NCBI RefSeq assembly: GCF_021155775.2
Contig: NC_060236.1
Span: forward strand, 16,852,519-16,916,518
Reading direction: 5' to 3'
From: Neodiprion pinetum
Lineage: Eukaryota > Arthropoda > Insecta > Hymenoptera > Diprionidae
DNA: 64,000 nucleotides
Each line of letters begins with the position of its first letter. Positions within the stretch are counted from its first letter, which is position 1. A program made the translations under genes and the position numbers. Shown one piece after another: positions 10,498-23,000 of this stretch. Under the pieces are notes generated by a model that did not search any database, was not told the DNA's origin, and saw only the letters and a list, made by a program, of their open reading frames with translations.

Positions 10498-11059
10498 GGA
10501 CATAGTCGGGTTCTGCTACAGGATGTGCGAGAGATTATTTAGTCTAATGAAATAAAGAGGCTTCTAGATAAGAGGGACGAAGAGTGAGTTGTGAGCACGT
10601 AACACCAGTTTTTTAACAATCGATGACAGCCATTTTATTGAAATTTTTTAGTAATTGTAAACAAATAAAAAAAAAATCTTTGCCTCTTTTCTTCATGTTT
10701 AAAATTTAGCCATAACCGAAATAAACGCGGTCTGTTTTCTTCCATTTTTATTCACTTCCTGATGCAGGTTTTGTCTTTCCTATAATGTTCTCTCGCTGTT
10801 TTACTCTGCATATTTCGGGTGTTTGACAAGCGTTGACGGGTCGGCCCTTATCTCGATGTTTGGGAGGGTCATTAGTCAGACTCGATGACGCTTCCTGAAT
10901 AAAATAAACCCATACAACCGACGGGGGTTGAGCGGGAATTCAAATCACCCGAGAAAGAATTCTAGGTACATATAAACGAAGGAAACAAACGATCTCGACA
11001 ATTGGGCCACTGATGTCAAACTTCGGGAGGTGTCAGGATTTAGAAAAAAGTGTATTATT

Positions 11060-11063
<4 letters not shown>

Positions 11064-11104
<41 letters not shown>
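11064..11104 (+). repeat. (GA)n microsatellite
   Basis: About 20 uninterrupted GA units. Confidence 0.97.
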
Positions 11105-11107
<3 letters not shown>

Positions 11108-11109
11108 GA

Positions 11110-12560
11110 CTGTCTCTGCAGGAATATCTTACATTATTCATTCTTTTCGAGCAATATACTTCATACATACTTAAACCTCTGCATTATGCAGACCGTTCTT
11201 TGACTGACGCGTCGATTCGCCTCGTCCTCCTCGTCACGACGCCACAAAACAATTTTTAAAGTCGAACCGTACGGGTGGTTCCTCTGTCAATCATCTCAGC
11301 CTTTTATTCGGTTACACGCCTTACGTCAAATTCACGCGCTACGAATCATGTCAATTTACCGCTCCCGCTGTGCCAAACAAAAAAGAGTAAAAAACAAAGC
11401 TCAGAAAAGGGTGAAAAGAAGAAGAAAATCATCCAGCTGGCGCACACCTTTTTTTTAGGTTCTCTTATCAATTTTTATCCATTCAAACATTTCAGAAATT
11501 CATGACTTCCAGAATTTTCTTAGAATTTCGTACACGACTCTTCGTTTTCTATTTATCGTAATTCACCGTTGCTTATTTGAATACGATTCATTCTGAAAAC
11601 TTTTATTTGATAGTTCGAATTATTTTTTTTTTTTACGTGTTTCCCAATTCGTTGATACCGTTTCATGTTTTTACGAATTATTAAATGTATCGCCAGCAAG
11701 ACTTTATATTGGATCCGTAGAATTTTTAATCTGATACAATCTATTTTTTACCAGTTTCTCATAGAACTTTGAAGTGCACGATTCACATCCTTGTCCAATA
11801 TCATACAGTAGGAGTAAATCTTTTCCACAACAGGAAGAACGGTCTGCGTAACGAGCTCCGCGCAACGTTTCTTTGCTGGTATAAATCGCGCGCCTAACTT
11901 TGCCTGCGGGACGGAAATATTTTAGTTCCGAGATTCTCCGTTCAGGGTGAAGTGGCAGCACTTATCAGGGATGCTGGGTGGGATTTTCTGCAGGTTTGCA
12001 GTCAGAGAAGCGCGAGAGCAGAGGAGCCTTAATTCGAAGAAATACGACATAGGCGCATTTATGATTTATTCGAACTCGACGAAGTGAATCATGAGCGGAA
12101 GATGTGAAGACGTTTGAAAATAGTTCATTATAATTTAGTTGCAAATTTCTCATTCTAGTTTTCTGTTTTCAGTAGGTGACAATATACGTATCGAACATAT
12201 CGCACGGACAAAATCAAACTCTAACAACTCAAAAAATCTCGTTTCTTTAAAACTGCCATAAAAACTCATGTAGTACCATTTATACTTTAATTGGAACGAA
12301 AATTCATATAAAAAAAAAAACTTTTAAGCCCGACAATGCGACTCACGCGTTCATTCATCCGTTCATTATGTACATTTCGAGGGTTCTAATTACCACCAGG
12401 TTCGTTACATCGACATTTAGGAATTAAACATTTCTTACGCATGCTACAATCTACCTAATAATAATTTCTTCGTCACAGTTCCGCTGCCAAAACTTTTGCA
12501 GAGTAAAATCAACGAATGGATTTATTACTGCAATATCACTGTTATCGAATGATTATTTTG
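11110..12560. other. Non-coding stretch
   Basis: I see no supported gene. Short open frames on both strands (for example at 11275-11505 and 11704-11961) lack splice support and recognisable motifs. Confidence 0.4.
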
Positions 12561-12565
12561 CCATT

Positions 12566-12995
12566 CAGCGAGAGAAATTTTTAGTTCAGGTTACTGCTCA
12601 GTCCTTAACTATTTTCATTTTTCACCACAACCGAAAAATATAGTTTTAGGTACAAAATGAAAACTAGTTTTCTAGCTGTTACCGGAAAGTCTAGTATCCG
12701 TTACTATTCTTTCTCATTACGATCACTGTTGCTAAATTTTCTTGTAATTGTTGCGAAAATTCAATGCTTGTGCAACAATAAATTGACGTTAAATGCTTAT
12801 TTAACTAGAAAAGTAGAGTAAGCCGAAGAAACTGATTTTGCGTTGCAATTACGAAAAAAGGATCGACAGTAACGCAAAATGCTTACGTGTACCTTCTTTT
12901 TCGTAATACCAACAATATTTGAACAGTTTTTTTTTAACGATACCTGTTTTACTGAGTTTCTCTAGTTACTGTAACAAATGAAATTTTTCTCAGTG
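12566..12995 (+). mobile_element. 430-bp MITE with CACTGAG-type ends, copy 1
   Basis: The copy is alignable end to end with 18921-19349, including internal blocks TAGTTTTCTAGCTGTTACC, TGTGCAACAATAAAT and AAGAAACTGATTTTGCGTTG. The right end is AAATTTTTCTCAGTG. The left end is decayed (CAGCGAGAGAAATTTTTAG). There is no coding capacity. The terminal sequence plus the TA target seen at the second copy point to a Tc1/mariner-type non-autonomous element. Confidence 0.82.
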
Positions 12996-12999
12996 TTGC

Positions 13000-14560
13000 A
13001 AAATTAATGAGTCTTTCAATATTTCCAGAAGATGTGAATTAACTCTGTGTTACCAGAAAAACAATGTGTGCTTTTTTGATGTATGATATCGGACAGACTA
13101 CAAAGGCACAGAGTTCGCATTACCTTGTAAGCCATATTTCGTGTTTTCTCTGAATATAATACATACGTAATGCAATAAGAATAGACGGTCGAAAATATTG
13201 GTACGAAACGTTACAAGCTCTTCGAGATCTACATTATTTCCCTATAACCCATGCGGTCGGTGAAATATCTAGCTCATACAATTTCACGGCCAGTTCACCG
13301 TGCAATGGATTTTAATTCGCTTCACCAACGCCTGAAACCAGTATGGACTTGGTACATCTAAAGCTAAAACTATTCTACACTAGACGATGAGTATCCACTA
13401 GACAAATGTCTAAAAAGCGCTATATTCAAGGTTAAAATAATAAGCCGTCAAAGATACCATCGTCACCATAAGTATTGTAAAAAATACTGTGTTTTTAGGT
13501 GAGTCAAAACCATAAGTCGAGCTTGAGGTGAAACAGACAGCGGTACATGGATTGTATTTCCTTCCAAGTGTCGCAATAGCTGAAAGTGTCAAACCGTGGA
13601 GTGAGAGAAGAATTTGAGGATTCATCGTCTGCAACCGCAGGTAAACGGGGTTATAAAATCGAATGATCGAATCCAATTTTCGTTAAATCAGCACTGACAG
13701 AAGGCGTATCCCATAACGGAATGTCATTAAAGACACTTCAGAGTTTGAACCGAGCGGCTTAAGGCCAAGCAGCTGCAGCCCGAGGCTCGAAGTGTGCCGA
13801 CTGGCCGGAATGATTTGCATCTTATCCCTAATAAGGATCAACGAAACAAAGTCGACCGAGTTGCTGGTACGGTCCTTGCAGCCTGTACCGAGATACCGGT
13901 AATCGTTCTTCGCCTTTGGCGGGTGGTTACAACGTCGACTCGGCGATGTGCCGCATCAGGTTTTTTTCCTTCTTCCTCGACTCGAAACGGCGGCTGATGG
14001 TCGATCATGTTTCAGCTGCGGGTTACTCGCGTGTGCCTGACCAAGTCGTTGAGACTGTAACCCTACACCAGCCACCCTGTGCGGTGTGTGACTAGCACGA
14101 ATTCACTACCCGGAGTTAGAGTAGCGCCACCCTCGTCTCTAACCCTGGTTCTAAATCCTTGTAATATGAATCGATCGACGTGAGTGGCGCCTCGGTTCTG
14201 CTGGGTAGGGTCATCGACACTACGTTTCGTAGCTTTGGCTGTTGCGTAACCGTTGAAAGACTTATCGTCTCAAGGTGCACCGAGAACTTTGTGAAGAGGA
14301 GGTCGGCTCTCTATCCCTGCAACGGCAGATGTTCTCCCGCAGCTCTAATGTATGCGCGTCTCACTCGGCGCTGGCTCGGACCCGCTGATGGATGACCGAC
14401 TAAAAGAGCCCCAAGGGGTGGCTGCGCTCTGCTCAGAGGCGAAATTGACAGAAAAAAGAGAGAGTGTGGGCGAAAGGATAGAGAAATCAACAGCTTCGGT
14501 TACGACGTCGGTATTGTCAAATTTTCTGCTGTACAAATGACTATATATAGAATCGAAAAC
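13000..14560. other. Non-coding stretch with moderately GC-rich segment
   Basis: I see no gene. Between 13790 and 14400 the sequence is CpG-rich and several frames stay open, but no splice pair or protein motif supports any of them. Confidence 0.4.
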
Positions 14561-14569
14561 ACTGTCGTA

Positions 14570-15800
14570 GAGTCAATGACACTGATGTAGGTATTTGCTG
14601 CAAATACTCGAAGATTGTAATGTTGAAATTGCAGCATAGCTAGCAATTTCAATTTTATAAATTGTCACAAAATACCGACGAAACAGGAATAAGCCTTTCA
14701 TGTCGCTGTTATAAAATTACAACTGACATGTTGTGAGTTCTACCACTCAATTTTCCGGTCGCAACGACTATTGGATAACTACGGAGAGAAATTTCTGACG
14801 ATTATTCCACGGGGAGATCCATACTTTTTATGCATGAAAATGCCGATAAAAATTTATTCAATTTCAGCATCAAAAGTATGTATTTATGGAATGTTAATCT
14901 CTGCACAGAAAACGTATAAAGTTGGTACCATTAATTGGTAAAAGCGTACGCGGTGTTGGGATACGCTGTACATTTCTAGCGAATGCTTTTACGAATTAAT
15001 GGTAATAATCATATGATCTTATAGCACTGAGAATGCCAATTATTCACGTACTCTATCCTTCTAATATCATGGATCGAGCCCTGCCAAATTAGTATACATA
15101 ACTCGATCAGCATACATAATCGTCAGAAACTTCTTTCCGTGTGGGATTATCAGCCTTCGCCATTTATGTTTCTTAGAAATGAGGTAGCCCGGTGAATTGG
15201 TGATATCGGGTTAAAATCATAACATGGTACGACGCATATGTACATGGTTTCAGTGTTGCCTGGCGAAGCAGTATTTTGCTGCACAGAATATCTCATCTTG
15301 AAACTGCTGTACAATAACATGGAGTAATGCTTGCATAAACACGATTTCATGTCAAATTTACGATACAGCAATGTTGAAATATCGTGACAGAATGGACTGC
15401 GTCGCATTGCTACGACGTCACAGTCGCACAAAAAACAGTCTAACTTCACATGTACTTGGATAGCAGGTACCTGAACCAATCCAATCACGTTACCTTTGCA
15501 TCCATTTCTCTCCTAAAAAATTGTAGAAAGTAGTGCGCAGAATGTTCAGTAACACTAGTGAAGTTACAGCTACAATATGTCACAGTACCCGTCACGATAG
15601 TTTATACCTGCGATTGTGGCAGATGATAATGCATTTGGAGTTTCTTGAAAATTTTCATTTCTCCGTGCAGTGTCGCCTTGCATTTTCACTTCACGCGTCG
15701 CAATGCTTGGACCATCGCATTACCGCATTGTGTAGTCCGCGATTATCAACCCAAGGGCAATTAGCGCTCCGTGCATATTGATCCAGCGCCACAGGCAACC
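14570..15800 (+). repeat. Diverged dispersed repeat, longest copy
   Basis: Several blocks reappear elsewhere in the same order. ACAACTGACATGTTGTGAGT followed by CACTCAATTTTCCGGTC (about 14710-14760) matches 45640-45685 and 62514-62560. ATCAGCCTTCGCCATTTA (about 15148) matches 46165. ATGTCACAGTACC...GTTTATACCT (about 15577-15620) matches 62745-62800. No terminal inverted repeats are visible, so the class is unknown and the limits are approximate. Confidence 0.55.
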
Positions 15801-15809
15801 ATCCAACTG

Positions 15810-17390
15810 TGTATAAGGTGAACCGTCACCCTGAGCGGGTGTACATTCACTCCGGCAGGGTGGAGAGAGTGGTCCAGCTGGTTAATTATACACGTGGACA
15901 CGACATGTATGGTGTACACAATGAGAGGAGGGGACGTGCTAATGCGCGTTCAATGTTAGCCTTTATCGTTTTCGATTAACCGGACGGAAAAAACCGGCCA
16001 AGATGGGCACTGTCCAGATTTTGGATGGACAGTGAAATGGTGGAGCACGATTTCCGACATTAATTTTACATCGAGAGCAATCTTTATCGTTCCTACGAGT
16101 CCGACTAACGTCATCATTAACGGAGAGAGCGCTGTGATGTCGTATCAATTTGTTGATTGAAAAAGAGACAGCCCCGTATGAAAGGGTTCCGTGCAGTCAA
16201 ATTGGAAACGCGCCGTTCAGAGAAAGATAATTCATGACTGTTATACTGTGATCGAATGGTGAACGAAGAACTTGAATATGTACTGTTGTGTATCACGATA
16301 ACTGTAGCGTGTCGCACTTCAAACTTGTCATCGCATAATTTTCTGGTTTGTGTTTAAATGAATGTTATTATCTCGAAATTGGATAACAGCTTTTATATTA
16401 TCTCATTGTAACGAGGTATTGGTGAAAAAATACAGTGTTCAAATATTTAACTATTGTCTTGGACACTTTCAATTTGAATTACAGTTATTCAGACCAGAAG
16501 AGAAGTTTTCGTAAAGCTTCGGTATACTCTAAGCCTTCATAACTTTTCATAACATTTACAACCATCCTTTATCCTTTTATCACGGCTGAACAAAAAATCT
16601 AATCCGATGACATGAACTTGCAGACTTCGGAGCTTCAAATCCACCTCGAAGATGAAACAGAATTGATTTAATAATGACAAGTAAGGTTAATCAATCAACC
16701 ATTTCCATTAAAATTGAGAAACTGACACTCTGATGGTATCATTTCAAGTAGCGCTCTTGCCAGAAGATTGAAAATCATTCAACTGCCTCGACTTGGCACA
16801 CGGTGAATTGTCCAAAAAAGCTTATTTCCAATGACTGGAACGGTAGTAGAAAATGATTAGCGGCAAATTGAAGTTAGGTCAACATTAGGTGCACGAACGT
16901 AATCCCCACTGTCACATTACAAAACAAAAAGTGATTGGACTTGGTACATTCATCAGCATGATTCCCGTTAGCGATTACTTGATGATCAGTCAATAGTGTT
17001 CTACCTGGAAATTTACTTTCAAAATTGATATCATTCAACTTTTCTTCCTACATTAAACTGTAGGTGACAATCGGTCATCGAGGGTTGACAACGTACTTCA
17101 TGACAAGTCGCAACGGGGTCAAACCCTCGCTCGTGAAGGACCATGTATAGGGTTATGACAGTGGTACGGAAATTGCGTTGTCGTAATTACCATCCCGTCT
17201 CCTTCCACATTGCCAGCTCTTTCGAGAAATAAATCTTACATCCTATGCCAGATGGTCACGAGACAAACAATCCTGCGCTATTCGAGGCTCTCGGCGCTCA
17301 ATTGAATAGACGAGGAACTCCGGTGAAGACACGTGTGCACCGATAGTGTGAACGGGTGTACAAGCTGTGTACCATTTCGTGTATACACGC
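15810..17390. other. Non-coding stretch
   Basis: I see no gene or repeat that I can support. Confidence 0.4.
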
Positions 17391-17397
17391 AGGGCCG

Positions 17398-17405
17398 TAT
17401 AAAAG
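17398..17405 (+). promoter_or_regulatory. TATA box, possible core promoter
   Basis: TATAAAAG sits in GC-rich flanks (GGGCCG upstream, GCATAGCCGG downstream), the classical context of an insect TATA box. A TTACAGTT initiator-like site lies about 40 bp downstream, and a GTAAGC that could be a first donor lies near 17485. No coding sequence follows, so the transcript could be non-coding or the site may be fortuitous. Confidence 0.3.
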
Positions 17406-17499
17406 GCATAGCCGGTAAATTTCGCAGCGCGTTTTACAGTTCTGCTGTTTCGCTTTACGAGCGTATATTTACATACCCGCGTGTAAGCGACGCTTCATA

Positions 17500-18915
17500 G
17501 CTTTCTTGATCAATTCACAGATCTTCGAACAGATACCTACGTATTCGAACCCTCTCATGAAATACCGACAATACGACACCAGTTTCCACTCTCTTAAATG
17601 GCGTGCTTTCCGGGACAAATAACCGAGCGTCTATCGAAATTCATTCATCCGGACAGCGAATCCCTTAGCGATCAAAATACAAATTGCATCGGAAGGGACC
17701 TTGTATTTTGACATTTATTTGACCTTATCAGTTTTAGGGTACACCAAGTGTTGGCATGGTAAAATTAATACACGGACTTACAACGACAAGAGTGCAAATA
17801 ATTTTAATATTTATAAAACTGTATTGGTTTCGGTAATCAAATTTAGTAGAATGTGGTTTTCAATTATTGGGACGGTTTCAAAAAAACTCACTAATCTTTT
17901 ATAAAGAGATAGATACATCGCTTGGTTTCAACTCGTTACCAGGCCACTCATCGGACTGTTCCTAAACCTGTTTCAGGCTTGACAATAATACCACCACTTG
18001 CAGAAGTCTGACGCAAAATTCCTATCCAGACCATAGATTCTAAGAGTGGTTAATACTTGGTAACGAACCATTGAACTTGACAATTATTCGAAATAAATGC
18101 CGTTCAAGGACATATTTACATTACTCACAAAATGTTTCAATATTAAGAACATCCGTGCTCGTCTAACGATAGTCGGTATTTGAATCGATTTTGGAATGCT
18201 GATCGGTGGTGTTCACGGTCAATATTCAGCGCGAACAAAAGGCCACATAGTCACAAAAACGTTCCAGACGATCCTCGATATCGAAGGTGATGAAATTGAG
18301 CCACACCTTTAGTCCGCGCAACCGTCTGCCGTCAGTGTTATTAGCCAGGTAATACATTTATTAATCTCACAAGGGCCGATGCGACATCGAAGCCACGCTC
18401 AGAACGGGGGGGGAAATTGGTTCGAAGGTTAGGCTGTCCGGACTAAGGACAGCTGCAGAGCCGATCGAATGAGTACCGAGAACGATGACGAGACGATCTT
18501 TTTTTGTTTTCCTCGGGTCCGGGTGGGATATGTAAATAGGAGGAAGGGGTTTCACACGGCCCGAGGAAGCGTACTTATTGTAGGCGCAAGTAGTTACGAG
18601 CTCGCACACCTGCAGTTGGTTGTGCAACAATCGTTATATCTCCTCGCTTATTCTGCCTCCGGTGCAACTGGGTAATCGGACGTCGTACGTGGGTACGTTA
18701 TTTTCGCCCTCACAAAGGGATCCGGGACCTCGAACAGTCTGTATTTCCGAAACCCTTCGACACCTTCGCACGTTGAAGTAGACATCGAAGATCCGATTAC
18801 CTAAGAATTTAGTAAGTTGGGTACTTTGTAGGTCGTAAGTACTGGCATCTGACAAATATCCACAGGCACGGAAACGAATATTAATTTGGAATCGTTGGTG
18901 CTATGAATTGCACGA
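17500..18915. other. Non-coding stretch
   Basis: I see no supported gene. A 38-codon ATG frame ending LDIEGDEIEPHL lies at about 18197-18313. It reads like protein but is too short to distinguish from chance. Confidence 0.35.
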
Positions 18916-18920
18916 ACATA

Positions 18921-19349
18921 CACTGAGAAAATTTTTTAGTTTCGGTTACCGCTCAATTCTTGACTATTCTCATTTTTTACCACAATCGAAAGATATAGTT
19001 TTAGGTAGAAAATGTAAATTAGTTTTCTAGCTGTTACCAGAAAGTCTGGTGTCCGTTACTATTCTTTCTCATTAAGATCACTGTTGCTATATTTTCTTGT
19101 AACTGTTGTGAAAATTTAATGTTTGTGCAACAATAAATCGATGTTAAAGCCTTATTTTACTAAAACAGTACAGTAAACCGAAGAAACTGATTTTGCGTTG
19201 CAATTACCAAAAAAGGATCGACGATAGCGCAAAATGGCAACGTGTACCTCGTTTTTCGTAATTCCAACAATATTCAAACAGTTTTTTTGAACGATTCCTG
19301 TTTTACTCAATTTTTCTAGTTACTATAACGAATGAAATTTTTCTCAGTG
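18921..19349 (+). mobile_element. 429-bp MITE with CACTGAG TIRs and TA duplication, copy 2
   Basis: The left end CACTGAGAAAATTTT and right end AAATTTTTCTCAGTG are inverted repeats, flanked by TA on both sides (18919-18920 and 19350-19351). The body is the same as in 12566-12995, including the central TGTGCAACAATAAAT and TCCTGTTTTACT near the right end. The TA target and terminal CACTG are the hallmark of Tc1/mariner-type elements. The copy is non-autonomous, with no transposase frame. Confidence 0.88.
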
Positions 19350-19909
19350 TATCATGTCTGATAATGTCGATTTTCTACCAGGGATTGGTGGACTTCCATT
19401 ACCATTGAAACGCAGCATATAACGTTTAATGAAACGAAGAATATTTTAATTGTGAGACACGTGAATTAGCTTTGCATTTGAACATTGTTTATAAGGCTAG
19501 CATTTGGAGTTCATCTATTGCAATTTGTGGTGTGATTCGGATGAAACCGGAACTACACAGTTGAATAAAAATTCACTCAGGCCATGTTCGTTCGGTTTTC
19601 TCTTGTAGCTGCAGATGAGATATGACAAATCAAACAATCCTGAAACTCTGCTGTTCTTCTTTCATGAGGTCAATGAACTTTTTTGTCGTATATATGCAGG
19701 CGCGACTTTTCAGTTTCTTTAATTGATAAACGATATGCATTTTGACAACTTCTTCCGGTCTTGATCACGACGTTCTTTGGGGTATAATTGACGAAAGTGC
19801 ACTACTCTTCAAACAGTACACTAATCAATGATCTGAACATGATATTATATTTCACGTCTGTTTTACTGTAAGATGTTGACTGAAAACCGTGATCAGATAA
19901 GATAAGATG

Positions 19910-20080
19910 CATTGTGAAAAATGTGGTGTAAAAATTGACTAGCTTGGACTGTTATAGCAGAATTTGTCTGGTCGATTTAGAAATTTGGCATCAATTAGTA
20001 TTAGATTGACATCAGTGTTATACTGACGTTTTAACAGTGTGACGTTATAAAACTCTACACCGAAGATTTTCTTACCATGT
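19910..20080 (-). mobile_element. MITE of the 21-bp-repeat family, copy 3 (short)
   Basis: The left end CATTGTGAAAAATGTGGTGT and right end ACACCGAAGATTTTCTTACC match the termini of the 48.2-kb copy. Only about three interior 21-bp units remain (for example GACATCAGTGTTATACTGAC). This is the short-array form of the family. Confidence 0.6.
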
Positions 20081-20089
20081 GTGAAGTTT

Positions 20090-23000
20090 TTCGACTCCGT
20101 ACAAGTCAGTTTAGATTTTATTCATTGGTTTCAGTTGGAGGAGTGCAATTTGTAATTTCTATTAAGATAGACATCGATCTGCAGTGACACCAAGACCATT
20201 CGCCACGAATTCGCGACACACCCATCATACTTCCGGGAAGCACTCTGCTCATAGTTATACCTATTTTTACCTCTGGTATTCCGTGCGCTTGATGAACGGC
20301 AGGTTATAAATTACGCGTGCGGAATGATCGCGCATGCAAAGTTAGCGCTATGTTTCGATTCTCCGCGGTTCGAATTTCACTCCTCAGTGCTTTTCCGCAG
20401 TATCAGGGATACCCGCGAGCTCTTATACCGTGTAAGAGAGTCAACGACCCGTACGCCATCATTCCCGGAAACTCTTTCGATGCTTCGCTTTATTGTTCAA
20501 GTTCAGATGTGGGTGTGCCTGTAATGAAAGATTCAGACGAACGCTTCTGTTCGCTTCTGAGTTATATGTATACCACAGCTATGAGGCGTTGCTTCTACGT
20601 TCTAGGAAGAAGGACTTCCTGCTGTGGTTAAAATTAAAAGTGAGATTGAGATTACGGCAGGCTGTAAAAGGAGACTTTGAGCAGGTTCAACTCGTTACGC
20701 TTATTCGTTCGACTTAATGAAATTTACACCAGTACTGAAAGCTAGAATCCTGATCGTTTCATTGTTCGGTAGAGTGTTATTCAGACGAGAGCATTTCACC
20801 GAAAAGTATTCGTCTCTCAACGTTTCATGCTCTGCACTCTATTTCCATTAATCGTCAACCAACGTATCGCGTTGTTTATGCGTTACTCTGATTTGGACCG
20901 TTTTATTGGTAAATAATTAATTTATCAATAAGAGTAGCGAGACATTTTATTCCTGATTCTTGTTCAGCTTCATAATTTGCAGATAGTTTTGAAAATGTTG
21001 TTGAGGGCTCAACTAGAGTCACAGAGTGTTACTTCTCACTCGATCTGAGCAAATCCTGTTTGGAATTGAAAAGTGATCGGACGAGTACGTAAAACTCGTG
21101 GTTACTCCGGAGCGTTGAACTGGTTTTATAATAACGAAACAGATTGAATGCCGGTGCAATGTTGTGAAATAGAATATTCAACGATACCAATATAATGAAA
21201 GAGGAATTTTTAATTTTTCTTAGTGTCGCGGGGACTTTTTCATTTATTAGGAACTAGATGAGTTTCAAGGATCGCGAGTTTTGAACGTTAGTTTCAACGC
21301 TTATCCGATCCACCTGTATGTAAAATACCGCATCCTTCAGAAGGGTTTCCCATTTTGTCTGTTGAAATGAGTTTTTTTGTAATTTAAAAAAAAAGGAACC
21401 CGAGCAATAAATTATTACCAAATTTTCACCGTACTTCATCGTTAATTGATATTTTAGGTGTTCAACACAAAATTGTCAATTATTTTTACGAAAATTTTTA
21501 CCTGCTGACCCTCCATAGCCATTGTGCAATATCGATCTTTTGAGATTGACAAGCAAACATTACGTAGAAAAAAAAATTTTTTTGCTGGTTCATCGGACGA
21601 TGGTACGAACTGAAATGCCATTTGGTGTTTTTTCAAAGTACCAGCAGTGAAGATATCCTACAGACCAGCGGACCCGCGGGATCACGGACGAGGAGGGTCA
21701 ATACGCGAAATTTCCCATAATAATAATCGACAATCTTGTTTATTCAACGTCTAAAATATCAATAAACAAACGCTGAAAATTTGGAAATCAATGATTGCGC
21801 CGTTTCATTCTGTTTTCAATTGCAAAAAAATTCTCATTTTAACGGACAAAAATGGAACACCCTTCAAGCGTATAATAGTTGAAGCCGCACATGTTATAGC
21901 ACCACTGCAAGCCTGCGTAATTATACATTTTGCGAGAATAAATCGGTGCCGGAAGCGTGGGTAGAGCAGGGTAAATGCGTTACCGCACATCACGCGACAG
22001 GCGTATTAAGGAAGTCGGGGGTACCTAGCGTAAATACCTACCGAGTAATACACGCATGCATAGGTTAATAGCTGGTGTAATGTGTTTAAGCATGCAGAGA
22101 GATCTCTGCGCGCCTATCGAACGAACGGCCATCACACGCCTCGCTGATCGCGGTAGCCTAGCGCCCCGTTTTCATACCCCCAAGGCACCGAAGTTCAAAT
22201 TGAGTTGCACCAAGTAGTTAGACAACCCGTTTGCTCCGGAAACACAGAACAACGCTCAGCCTGCCCGTTATGTCAATACTACACCGCCTCGCACCAGCGT
22301 AACCCGGGCTGTCAGCCTCCAGGCGCCGAAAATTCAACTCGTGATGCGCATCTCTCCAGGTGTTTTGAACACGAAGTCGGACGGCCGATTTGAGAATAGA
22401 CTTTTTTTTCCCTTTATTAATACTGTAAAGCGGTTTGGAATTTTTTGTAAAATTTTGATGCTATTGTCAGGAATAGAGCTCTGATCAGCTAAGACTGAAT
22501 AAATATCGCACAGATTTTGAGTCTATTTATTTCACTGCGAGACGAGCTTTGAGGTTATATTTTTCAAATTATTCAATTGGTGATTCATATGATGACTTAT
22601 CGGTCTTAGATGCCCGGCCATATTTCCCAACATCCAAACGATCATATCGCCTAAAATTTTACATCGAACCGATGTTTCACGGAAATATTGTATGAAATAT
22701 AGTTAAGACTCAGTAATCGGGCACATAACCTCATGCCCAGAATATATTACAGAGATCTCATACCATTGGTGTAATTGAAGCAAAAATTATCAGCGAAAAA
22801 AATTGTTGGTTAATTTCAATGAAAACACGTTCATGTCAATGTTCCATTAATTTGAAAGACTTAGTTTGCTAGTAAATTCTATTGAAAACTCGTTATGCCG
22901 TAACCAGAGAAGCTCCTCCTTATATAATAATGTGTGCAGTATTTTGAAAGTTACATCACTACGACACAAGTTCTACATGTCGTGATTTTTTCGTATATAC

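Noticed and set aside
18197..18313. 38-codon frame ending LDIEGDEIEPHL
   Set aside because: It reads like protein but is short, has no promoter or splice evidence, and is expected by chance at this frequency.
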